From Thamnaconus septentrionalis (taxonomy: Eukaryota; Chordata; Actinopteri; Tetraodontiformes; Monacanthidae): 64,000 bases of DNA. Location of the stretch: the NCBI GenBank assembly GCA_009823395.1, contig CM020505.1, positions 3,035,129 through 3,099,128 of the forward strand, read 5' to 3'. A model generated the notes under the pieces. The model saw only the letters and a list, made by a program, of their open reading frames with translations, did not search any database and was not told the origin of the DNA. The stretch's first letter is position 1. The number at the start of each line of letters is the position of its first letter. Made by a program: the position numbers and the translations under genes. This document shows, piece by piece, positions 32,404 through 43,569 of the stretch.

Positions 32404-34186
32404 TTATGAGGAGGCTGTGAGATGTGTTGAGGAAACCACCAGAGCCTGGTTAAATGCTTCCTCCAGCAGAGAGGCAATTTTGTTTTGGTCAACCTGAGAA
32501 GAGAAGAATGATTTTAAAACAGGCTAAATGCTAATCTGAACCGCCGTCCTATGGAAAGCAGAGCAGTCCATTTTATGAGAATAGATCCCAGCAAACATCA
32601 CACAGTCGGGCTTTAAATATAACATATATGTAATATTTAGAAGTGCAGTAACAAGTTTAGATTTACTCTCCCCATCAGTAAAATGAAGCAATTATACAAG
32701 AGTAGTATGGTGATTGAGCCGGCTGAGTGCATGTGTGGGAGTAAATGAAATTATTTAACGAAAGTGGAAGGTGTGTGTGTGTGTGTGTGTGTGTAAGCTA
32801 AAGGGTCTCTGACCAAACACCCACCTCACAGATTAAGCCAAGCTCCACCAGCTCTCCAGCCAACTCTTGAACACTCTCGCCTGAAACACACATCAGATCA
32901 CTTAGAGACAGTGATTCATCGTCCTCTCATCGGCCCCAGCTGACACTCACTATCTCCCATAGAGGAGAGAGGTCAGGCTCGGGGTAAATACCACAAAATA
33001 TAGTCCAGACGCCGCTTTTGAATCTACATCCCCCATCAAACGTATTAAAAGGCAGCTGCTATAAAACCTGCTTTATTGCCTACAATAATATTTCCATGGG
33101 CATCAAGCAAAACGTTAGGAGATTCTCCAGACGGCTAAAAGGAGAGAACTTGGAGAGCCAAAATCCATGTTTCAAGTTTCTCCAAAGGGTGATCTGTCAA
33201 AGCCAACTGCATGAAAAGCTCACGAATGGGTAAAATTCTTATTTGTGCATCATATAAGTGCATCCCCGCCCCTTTATTTTTTACATTCATAAACTGAAAA
33301 AAAAAAAAAAAAATTCATTCACCCTCAGCAAACCCTAACTGACTGGGCCTTTCTCATTTTTTGAAAAAAAAAAAAGAATCACATTAAAGAAAGAAAGAAA
33401 AAAGTAAAGTTCAGTGTAGTATGCGCAGTGCTGGAGAAACCTTGGGAAAGCACTCCTTTCTTTTTAATCAATCAATAAATGTATATTTTAAACCAATATT
33501 TAGTGACCAATACACGGACATTCTGTGCTTGTGTGTAGCGACTAGTGGAGTTGTCATGGTCTCCTGCATTTTTAATAACCTGTCTGTCAATTAGTAACCC
33601 TATTAGGGAGGTGGCTGAGACAAGACAAACAAAACGAAGAGACGAATCATCAAACCGTTTTGTCATTAAGGAAAAAAAAAACACACACCGCCTCCAACTA
33701 TTAATGTTGAATCTGACAAGGTTCAGGGGTCAGGGCTGTGTTTTTGTTTGATGCTCTAAAAAGGAAAAGACAAGCTTTAATTGGGAACATATTGGGACAG
33801 AGGACAGAGGTTATGGTTCAGTTACTTTGTGACCCTGCAAGATGTGACTTTGGACTTTGTCGTTGTTGATAAGACAGGCACTAAGGACCGTGCGCCCGAT
33901 ATCATCAGGGGGCACCGGTTGCCATGAGCACAAGGAGCGTCGGGAAGCTACAGGCTCCAATAGAGCACGTGATTCAGCACAAGAGAAAATATGATGTGTG
34001 TGTGTGTGTGTGTGTGCGTGCGCGCGCATGCGTGTGTGACAGGGAGATGAAAGTCTGGAAGAAGATGGTCGAATCCTGACAGAGGAGCTGACAGCTGCTG
34101 GCTTCAGTCTCTGACAGTCCCAGCATTCCCCACACGCCTGTGACATTATACACGCTTGTCATGCCGGCATCCATGGGCAAGTTGGA

Positions 34187-34238
<52 letters not shown>

Positions 34239-34921
34239 ATGTCGTATTACGTGTAATAGTCCTGTGGTTATGCACAACTTTTTGAAGAGAAACTTCAAGT
34301 TCAAGTTGCAGTTAATTAATGTACAAAAAAACCCAAAGCGATAATAACTATTTTGACAGAATTCCTGTCGGTGATCTCAAAGCCATTGAAATCAGTCAGA
34401 ACACAATCCAAAATAGAAGAGCTAGGAGTTTTTGTGATACACAAGCGGCAGTCGGTCTCCCAGCCTGAAATAGTCCAGCATGCTATATGTTGTGATGCCA
34501 ACTGAGTGTTAAGCTTTCAGTGGAACATCACTCTCACTTTCCTCGCCAGTCGAGTTGCACTTGTTATGAAGAGGCGAAGTGTAAGAAGTGCCGTTCGTGC
34601 TGACACTGCTGACGCTGCAGGCTATAAATACAGAACCGTCATACAGGAAGAACTTTGCTGCTCATGATGAATTAATTCTTACTTTTTTAACAGTTATACA
34701 ATTTAAAATATTATTTTAATCACTATAGATATTTAAGACTTAAATTAGACATGGTGTTCTGTTACATTTTAAACCCCCTTTGAACCGCTGAGGTATTTGA
34801 TGGTTGATGAATGTGCTTGATTTAAATAAACTCCTCGTCTTCATTGTGAAATAGTAATGATAGTAATGTGGTAATGCAGCGCATAATCAAAATGCTTGAA
34901 AGTACTTTCCACATGTCAGTG

Positions 34922-34975
<54 letters not shown>

Positions 34976-37900
34976 AGTTCCTCCATCCTTGTGAGGATTT
35001 CCACTGCCTTCCATTCATTTTCAGTAATTATTATGCAGCCTAAACCAAACCTTGACCTCAACATGCCGCACTTGAGCCTCAATTTATACCCTCGCCACAC
35101 TTAAGCCTTCACCATAAAATGTAGTGATAAAAGTGATGGAAAGGAAAAATGTCCTCACTTCAAAGGAGATGGTCTCACTCTACTGGCTAGTCCTCACAAT
35201 GCCTTATTATGAGATACGCATGCACATGTGCACGTGCGCGCGCTCGCACACCCAGAAGACTTGGCTCTAAGTCTCCCCTTTCAAAAGCCAGGTGCCTCCA
35301 ACAAATCAAATCATCAAGTTGCAGAAGACACAGCTGTATTAACAGGTTGGCCTTCTTCATAATTTGTGGCCGTGTCTGAGCTGCCAACTCACTCTGATTT
35401 AATGAAATAGCCTGGGAGTGGACCTCAGTGTGCCAGCGCTTGGTGGCAACTTTAAAATATGGCTGCGTCACGACAACATCATAAGGCGACAGATTAGCTC
35501 AGGGTGAGTGTGTGTGGCTGATGAGGTGCTCTTACAGGGCAACATGTCACAGCTTAGATGTCTATTCAGTTTATCCTCCAGCTTCAGCAGTAATGTCAGC
35601 TAAAAGAAGAGAAGGCAGACACAAACTCAATCACATTTTTGTTTGACTCCAAAGATCTTATATTTTGCCAAGAAAGAAAAATTTGAAACATTTTATTTTA
35701 ATATCACAAAAACACGACTTACGTGATACTTTGCTCCTTCTTCAACAGGCTCAACACTACATTGCATCTGAATGACCTGCACAGAAATGATAGAAAGGTG
35801 TAGAAATGAACAATTTCCGATTATTATGTGAACACGTTTTTGGGAAGTGCTGAATTTTAAGAAAGATGCATCTTTTCTTTTGAGTAAACAGAATAGCTGT
35901 GTACAGCCACAGTTAACAGGTGCCACTTGGTCCCAGGAACAACCAGGAAAAAATAAAATCAAACAGCACTGAGGATGATTGTGTGTGACATGTCACCACT
36001 CAGCACCTAGACACACAACAAAGGGATGCACGCACCCGCCGTGTTTCAAGCTCTGCAGGTTCAGGGGTGGGGGATTTGACCACAGGCACAACAATGGGGG
36101 ATTTAACAGTCTCCTGTTGAGGCTGCTGAGGAGAGGGCAGCCCAAATGCTGTCATTGGATAAATACCGTTCCTGGTTCAGAGAGAAAGGCAGAGACAAAG
36201 AGAAGGAGAGGTTGAGGAAACACAACAAAATACAGAAGGAAGGAAGGAGATGGAAGAAAAATAAACACATTGTATGAAATGGAATAATAAAACAATAGTC
36301 TAATATAGAGAAAAAAATTACTGACACAATAAAATATTGTGAAAACAATTTTCCATTAAAAAGGGAAATGTTTTAAATATCCAATACGAAACCAAAATGA
36401 TTGAACAGTTTTAAAACATTGAATATGTTTTAAACCCTTCATTAAATTTAAAATAACTATTTGCCTATTAATTATACAGAGGAGGACTGTATCTAGAAAC
36501 TAAAGCATACTAGGAGAAGATCCAATACTGCCCCCGTGTGACCACATAGTGCTGTTGCTCTTTCAAAAAAAACAAGTTCTGCTTTGTGAAAGCAAAGGGT
36601 TTTCTTCTCTTTGCCTCTTACCTTACATCCTCCAGAAATTTATCAAGTTCCAAGGCAGGAAACTGTGAGAGCCTAAAATAAGTAAATAAATACAGCTATG
36701 AAAACAGTTGAATGTACAAACAAGTACAGTGAGACATGATTCAAGAGCTCATTCTCAAAAACAAAAACACAAATGACTAAATTTATCCCTGACTTATTTA
36801 CTCTGGTGACTTTACAGAGTCAGAGCTTCATGACTGAATCTCGTTTCTGAACAATTACTCATTGATAATGGTCACTGCTACATCCTGATGACGCTGCAAT
36901 AATAAAATGTATCATCTGTCTGACTCTTACTTGAGCTGAATGTCCTCTTTGATCTCAACAATGACCAGGTTTGGGTCCAGGTTCTTTGTAATCTCCTCCA
37001 GGGCATTCTCAGGAATCATGTCTGCACATTCACACGACATTAGTGGTGGCAGTTCTTAACAGAGTCAACCCTTAACCACATTAGCTGTATGTGAAAGGGC
37101 CTTTACATGGGTCCATTTATAGACCCAACACTTAGCAATATGTTTAGCTCTTCCTGTAAGAACTTACGCTGATGGCTGACAATACAATGTGCAGCCAGAA
37201 GTTTCAGCAGCGGCACTTCGAACAGAGCAGGGTTGAAGAGCAGCTCTCGGGCTGTGGGCCTTCTGCAGGGATTACGCTCCAGGCATTTCTGGATAAGCTC
37301 CTGCAAAAACAAACATAGGTCACACACTTCTAGAAACATAAAGGAGCATAATATGACTTATTAATAAGCTCCTAAACACTGTACATATACATAGTCTGCT
37401 CATCTCACCCTCTGAGATGGGTTCTCCAGCAACTGTATGGAACTCTTGAGGGCCTCCTGAGAAATGTAAGAGGACACCCCATTCCCATGGATTTCCAAAA
37501 GCGCCATCTGAAAAACCAACCAGCTAGGTGAGAAACTGCTCCTGGTTGAACACTCGTGGCATTTTGTCATTTTTGGTGCCAGTCTTGCCTCCAGAGCACA
37601 GATGCCAAATGAGTAGATGTCTACTGCTGTGGTGACGTCAACATCTAGAACAAGAGACACAATGAAGACACATTGCTGCTTGGTCATTAAAGCATATAAA
37701 TGAAACTAAATCAAGAGAAACAAACTGCCACACTGAAACATTTAGACGCATGAAAAACAAGTCTTCAATTTATTTACAAACAGTAAAGCTTCAGACTATA
37801 AAGAGTCACAATAAAGACAAATATCTGCCTTTGTGTACCTCCATATTCTGGAGCATAAAAATGCAGGTTCTTCTGCTCCTCGTGGCAGGTCTTCACATGG

Positions 37901-39932
37901 TTGTTGATGGTATCTGGAGCCACTGGACAATAAAAGTTATTCACACAAAAACGACGAGAGCAGTGAGGCAGGAAGAAGCATTTTCTTGAAGAGCATACGA
38001 CAATCATCACTACAAACTTGTTTTCTTTATTAACCTCTAGTTCAGTGGGAGGGGTTGCTTTCATTTTTAAAACATGAGAAGTCTGCACTGATTAAAGTGC
38101 CCAACTAATACATACATACATACATACATAATAATGACTTCCCATGTTATGCTGATGTGTAACAATGACCTTTAAAATGTCTCATTTATTTTGATTGTGT
38201 TTCAAGACTAGCTGATGCAGTGTACCTGATCCGATCTTGATGAGCCCATTGTGCTGAATGAAGATGGTGTCACAGGTCAAGTTGCCATGAATGATGGGAG
38301 GGTCACAAGAGTGTAAATAACTGTTAAGAAAAAAAAAAGATTTAAAAGATTACAAATATAAATTTAATGACACAGGCCAGGTCCTTTTTTAAAAACATTT
38401 TTTCAATGGAGGGCAGTCTATGTGAAGCGACAAGGAAAACCCCACCTGAGAGCAGACAGGATCTGTGTGCACCATCTCTTCCAAGCCTGTGGAACCACAC
38501 ACACCATCAGAACATTTCCCATCCAAGTACAAAACAGCTCCGACGCTGCTTAGCTTCCGAGATCGGACAAGATCAAACATTCTCAGGACCGGCTCTGGTA
38601 AGGCCACGAGCCTCACCATTGATAGCTATAATAAGACACTGGTACACAAGCAGCTTTCCACTTGTTCATAAAAAAAAGTTTGATTTCACCAGTTGCGCGA
38701 TTAGGACGTCACTTACTCGTGACCTTCTGTTATAGTATGTCGTCGGCTGTTACCTTTTCATTCATGGTTTTGTGATTCTTCTTTGTCTTCTTGAGGAACT
38801 GTTTCAAACTTCCTGATGACATATATTCAGTAATGAAAATCACCTACAGGAGGAGAGCCCACAAGGATAGTTTTTTTTTTTTTTTTTCCACAAATGATAA
38901 GTTATAAGTTAAATGCATTAACAAGCATCTCCCTTTTATTTCTGGACTTAAAGTTAATATTTTATATCAAGCATGAGACTTACCCTGGCCCGGTTCTCCT
39001 TATTATCTGCCCAGTATTTGTGAAACTTCACAATATTTGCATGCTCCAAATGTATTAGGCTGTCAAATACAGCCTTCACTTTCTCCTAAACACAGAGGGA
39101 ACATGAAAAAGAAATTATTACATTTTCAAAGACAACCATGTGTTTCAGTAATTGAGTTATTGCCTCTACTGTATATATTAAGTGCGATGCATATTTAAAT
39201 TTTAAAATCAGTATTTTAAAATAACTAGTAACATTGTGACTAAAACATCCATCTTCAACAGCTTCACTCCAAATGTGTATGCTATGTCTCACTTCCAGCG
39301 GTTTGAAGTTTTTCCTCTGTGAGATCATGACTTCATTCCAGACCACCTCCACCCCTTCCTCTGTGTCCATGGCCAAGTATGCAGCGTCTATCCCCGGGAC
39401 GTTGCGCTGATTCACCTACAAGGAATAAGAACTCATATACACAGCCAGCTCTCTCCTGTTCTGGATGGCTTTTTTTTAAATCTATAAATGGATGATTTTA
39501 CATGATGAAACTAGAGTCATGACAACAATTTTATCATAATACAATTCCTCTACCAGTCTGATGTTTGAAAAGTGCATTGGGTGACAATGAGGACACAGCA
39601 CTTTGAAATGCGGAGTGTCTCATGGTGTATTCTTATGATACGTCACATGTAGTCAGTCAGTCAGTCACTCACTCACTCACCTCCTCTCGGCGCTTCTGCC
39701 AGCGGCCGCACGGACTCTCCTCCAGGATCTCCGACTCGTCCTCGCTCTCGTCCTCATCCTCCGTGGCGGTGCTGCTGGCGGGGGGCTTGGTGGAGGCCGA
39801 GCTCGGAGCCGGAGAGGAGGCGAGAGCTCCACCTTGTACCTGTTGACCGCTACTGGACATGTGTGTCACCTCTGGAGCGTTGTTTCCCTCCTCAGCTGGA
39901 GCGCCGGTCCCCTGTGGACCGTCGGAGACCAT
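32404..39932 (-). CDS. nrbp1: Nuclear receptor-binding protein 1, pseudokinase (spliced, 17 coding exons)
   Basis: Cytoplasmic pseudokinase adaptor. Family knowledge: NRBP1 links BC-box/Cullin ubiquitin ligases and Rac/trafficking partners. Exons in gene order: 39932-39681, 39415-39293, 39085-38984, 38843-38754, 38486-38446, 38320-38226, 37922-37839, 37644-37589, 37507-37409, 37300-37168, 37021-36931, 36672-36622, 36171-36036, 35776-35723, 35599-35536, 32880-32825 and 32493-32404. All phases agree and give 538 residues (human 535). The kinase-like domain keeps HKYWAD, ITEYMSSGSL and RRPTARELLF, but the HRD motif is HGN (IIHGNLTCD) and the DFG position reads IGSVAPD, so catalysis is unlikely. 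The acidic N-terminus carries SEDESEILEESPCGRWQKRR. The ATG at 39932 has G at -3 and at +4. One intron (37588-37508) uses a GC donor. Confidence 0.95.
32771..32794. repeat. (GT)n microsatellite
   Basis: A 24-base GT tract just 3' of nrbp1 exon 16. Confidence 0.95.
33995..34020. repeat. (TG)n microsatellite
   Basis: A TG tract grading into GCGC units, in the long nrbp1 intron 15. Confidence 0.9.
34189..34235. repeat. (CA)n microsatellite
   Basis: A 47-base CA tract in nrbp1 intron 15. Confidence 0.95.
34509..34621 (-). CDS. nrbp1: Candidate alternative 3'-terminal coding exon of nrbp1
   Basis: An acceptor TATTTATAG ends at 34622. The exon would begin CC TGC AGC, in the right phase to follow exon 15, which ends at 35536 with one spare base T, and it runs 36 codons to TAA at 34509. 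The peptide begins SCSVSSVSTNGTSYTS and ends TGEESESDVPLKA. It would replace the last 47 residues encoded by exons 16 and 17. The composition is protein-like, but an open run of this length is not rare by chance and I know of no matching isoform. A second acceptor-like CTGCAG ends at 34615 but would shift the frame. Confidence 0.3.
34923..34973. repeat. (AC)n microsatellite
   Basis: A 51-base AC tract in nrbp1 intron 15. Confidence 0.95.
38515..38611 (-). pseudogene. 5S rRNA-derived sequence (pseudogene or SINE head)
   Basis: On the minus strand the text GATCTTGTCCGATCTCGGAA, AGCTAAGCAGCGTCGG and TGTACTTGGATGGGA matches the middle and end of 5S rRNA, including its internal box A and box C promoter elements with a few changes. 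The 5' part (GGCTCGTGGCCTTACCA) is recognisable but disturbed by an insertion of about 9 bases. It lies in nrbp1 intron 4 and ends about 30 bases before the exon 5 acceptor. No tRNA-like or LINE-like tail follows, so a truncated 5S-headed SINE and a plain 5S pseudogene are both possible. Confidence 0.85.
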
Positions 39933-40420
39933 GACACACAACCTGTACGCCTGCTCCTTCTCTACGGTTCCGCTTCCTGGGGTGCAACAGTGACAAGCCT
40001 TTCAATGTTGCTCATTATTTTTGACTCATTTCTTTCGCTCGACCCCGGTTACGCATCCATTTTGGCGTATGTGGCCTGGCCGTCAACACGGTTGAACTGA
40101 AGATCGACAGGATCCATGTAAACAAAACACGCATGTAGACGAGTGGTGCGAGTTGTCATACGGCTAATGACGCCATGAAAATGACTGTACTCGCACTTTT
40201 GACAAAACAGCGGGCAGCCCCCCACCCCAAGTCTCAACTTCAAAAACTATCTCAGCTTTTGTAGCCGTCGCAGCTAGCAGGTAAACAGCAGCGGTTCAGC
40301 GTAAAGTTTTAGTGAAGTTAAGCCTCCCACTCTTTGGCTAACTTTCTTCAAGGCTAGCAAGCTAATGAAAGGTAAGGGGAAAAAAAAAAAGTTGTGTAGC
40401 GCTGGGTAAAATGTCTTACC
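39933..40420 (-). other. nrbp1: nrbp1 5' region with likely untranslated first intron
   Basis: An acceptor-like CACCCCAG ends at 39976, about 44 bases before the start codon. A strong donor CACG|GTAAGAC lies at 40420/40419. Together they suggest a non-coding first exon ending at 40420. This is inference from splice motifs only. Confidence 0.4.
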
Positions 40421-40887
40421 GTGGAACAGAGAGGAGGTGCCACCGAATGAGTGACCCCTTGTTACATACTGACAACGGGCCGAGGCGCTCTCATGCAAAA
40501 CTACCGACGACAGTTCATGGTGAAAATATGTTGTTGTCGTTGCTGCTGCTGTTGCTTCTCAACTTGAAGTCGCCTTCTTCTCTCTCTGCAGCAGTTGGTG
40601 GGAGGGGTGTCATGCAGAGATCCGCATGCCTGCCGAGATTTGCATGCACATCGCGGGAGCGAGCACGCCTGCAGCTTCGTAGCGCTTCGAGAGTTCAGAG
40701 ACATCGTTGAATACGCCGTCGTTAGCTACTAAAGCATAAAGCACATGGTCACAATGTCGCCAGTGAGTTTAGAAGCACTTGACTGATCTCGGAGATGTGG
40801 GGGAATGACATCTCTGGGGGCGATTGCGTTGGCAATGACGATGACGCAAAATGACTGTGATGTTTCAAATAGGATCTGTATTAAAAT

Positions 40888-40935
<48 letters not shown>

Positions 40936-42060
40936 TAGATAGATAGATAGATAGATAGATAGATTCATGTTTACAAAGCAAATTTCAAACCGCCAGAAAC
41001 TCACTTCACCATGAAGTGCCACAAAAATAATAACAAATAAAATACAATAAACAGTATCGAACAATGCTTCTGACCCTGCAAAAAAATGAATAAAAAAAAA
41101 TGCATATACACCAATTTTCTGTTCCAGTTAAGTTACACATGTGTCCGACTTTGTGTGTCCAGTCAGTGCGCAAAGTACCAGCCAGAAACAAAGTTTCGCC
41201 ATACAGCGTCCCCAAAAAAGAAACAAGGGGTGCATCGTGCATCGTAAATGCTTTACAAACAGGAAATACATAAATGGCAAGTTTCTATTGAACCAACAAA
41301 ATAAGACGATGAACACATGGACTTTGGTGGTAAATATTGTGTTTAAATAAGCCATTTAAACGCTTTGTGCCTGCCATGTTTGTTGTAGTTTACTTTTTTT
41401 TTCTCTCATAAATATACATCACACAACCTTTTAAACAAGATGACGATTGGACAGTTCTCATCCATCCTTCGGAACAAATACTGCCATCTGTTCCCTATTA
41501 TAAACAAAGTCCGTTTCAGATTAATCGTCACATTTATGAAACAAAGTAAGTTTCATTGTGCTTCCAAGTCTATTTTCTTCTAAATAACTCTAGCAGTCGT
41601 AATAATTGTTCCGTTAAATTATGAGCGTGCACATTTCCGAGCAAAAATGAAAACAAAAAAAACAAGATAGTTCCCCTCGGTATCAGAGCTGTTCGTGTCA
41701 AGGTCTGTTCTTTCCCTTTTATCTACAGAACATAAAACACTATTCTGTTGCCAGCAGCACCTATACCATCTTCTGCGTTGCTATGCTCTATCATACAACA
41801 TCCCCACGCAACATTTGTCAGCATTTAATCAGCGGCTGTCATCCCCGGTCGTTGCGACGTGGTACAAACGAAAACGGAAAAAAAGGTTGAGGTATCTCTC
41901 TCGCCCCGCTCACGGCTCGGCGCTACAGCTGTTTCACGTTGACATTCTGTGCGAGATGTTTGCTACGAGCAGTTACATGCGAGCCAGTGATGAGAACAGG
42001 GCGCTCTGGAAACAAAGAGGTCCATTAATGCTGCTCTTTGGATAAAAAAAAAAAAAAAAA
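40420..42060. promoter_or_regulatory. Divergent intergenic region between nrbp1 and kctd3
   Basis: nrbp1 starts leftward and kctd3 rightward from this roughly 1.9-kb interval. No gene is visible. Both edges are CpG-containing and the middle is AT-rich with a GATA microsatellite (40888-40964). Each gene probably has its own promoter at its edge; shared regulation is possible but not shown. Confidence 0.4.
40888..40964. repeat. (GATA)n microsatellite
   Basis: About 19 GATA units with one ATAT interruption near 40933. Confidence 0.97.
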
Positions 42061-42292
42061 AGACCTCTGTCTCTCGCTCTCTCCCTCCACCCCTACTATG
42101 CCGAGGCTTGCCGATGTTGGAGCCGTCCACACGGCCCGTGTGTAACGGCCGTTTGATGGACGGTGGGCCGGGGGAGAGGTTGTGAAGGCTGGGGGGAGTC
42201 GGGACTAGCAGGCTAGCTCTTCGTGACAGTCGAGGGCTAGAACGGAGCGGCGCCGTTTACGCAGAATATCAGCCCCGTTAAGCCGGCTCATC
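42061..42292 (+). other. kctd3: kctd3 5' untranslated region (approximate)
   Basis: GC-rich leader upstream of the kctd3 start, preceded by an A-run at 42042-42060. It contains one short upstream reading frame of 15 codons (ATG 42098 to TAA 42145). The transcription start is not visible. Confidence 0.4.
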
Positions 42293-43533
42293 ATGGCTGC
42301 GAGCGGTAACAATCCATCACCTGGGATCGGAGACATCATCCAGTTGAACGTCGGCGGGACGAGGTGAGGTTTGAACTGGCGAAGGGAGCGTGAAGGAGAG
42401 CTGTTGACTGATGTGGTCGTCGGGAGAAATTTGAGCTGCGGCTGCGTAGGTGGATGATGGTATCTACATGGCAGCCATAGATGTAATTAGCTCAAGTGGG
42501 CGCACTGGTCTGGACTCTGCTTGTTAATTCGTCCTGTATTGCCATGCCATTTATTCCCATGCAGGATCCCTCCTTTCCCCCCCTCTCTATTCACTCACGT
42601 CAGTTTGCATCTGATGTGCACATAAGTTCAGCACTTCAAACACGACACATTTTAGTCAACAAATCAATCTATTTTTTGTTGTTGTGATCAAACTTGTTTT
42701 TCACATTTTTTTTTTAGGTGTAAATATCAATTGTATTTTGTTGTCTTTGAAGGTTCAGCACCTCCAGACAGACTCTCATGTGGATCCCAGACTCATTCTT
42801 CTCAAGGTTGGTAGAATTTGGTCACCAGCAGTCCATCAACATGAAACCTCTCCAGCTGCTTCAGGGTGGTGCAGCATACCGATGTGATTAACATTAAAAA
42901 AAACCAAACAAACACTGGTAACACATTTGTAATAAACCCCATCTTGGCCGAGCCTTTCACATAGCTCATTCAATTACTTCCTGACACTGCTGCTACAACA
43001 TGTTTGACCACAGGCAGCTCAGCCTAAATGCACCACAGCATTGTGAAACGTGGTTAAAGAATAATTTTATTACATAGTTAAAGTGAGGTACGGATGGTCA
43101 GGCCTCCTCCTCACACTCTACTATCCCGTGGAGGGAACACATCGGGGGACCGTAACAACTGCTAAATTGCCGAAGGAAATATTGACCCGAGATTTTATCT
43201 TTCAACTAATGGGGAGAACATTTGCGGTTCCTCATCTAAGGGGGAGGATGCTCCCTCAAACTGAAACAGCTGATTGGGGCTGGGCAAATACCACAGGAAT
43301 CAAGTCAAATACTGGGCTGAGCTCACAGTTTAACAACAGCTGACTGAGTGGTGCGAAATGCCTACCAGCCAGCCTGCCCGTGCACCTGTCTGCCACCCTG
43401 TCTCCGCATTCCCATGCCACAGCTGCCAGTGTTCAGATCCTTATTCACACATACTTGCAGAAATGTAACTCTTTTGCTTTCCTACCAGATAACACAGTGA
43501 TTAGTGGAATGAGGTGGACATCAGGGTTAACCA

Positions 43534-43569
<36 letters not shown>

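Noticed and set aside
39669..39941. nrbp1 start placed at 39941
   Set aside because: The codon at 39941 is TTG, not ATG. The first true ATG in frame is at 39932 and has good context.
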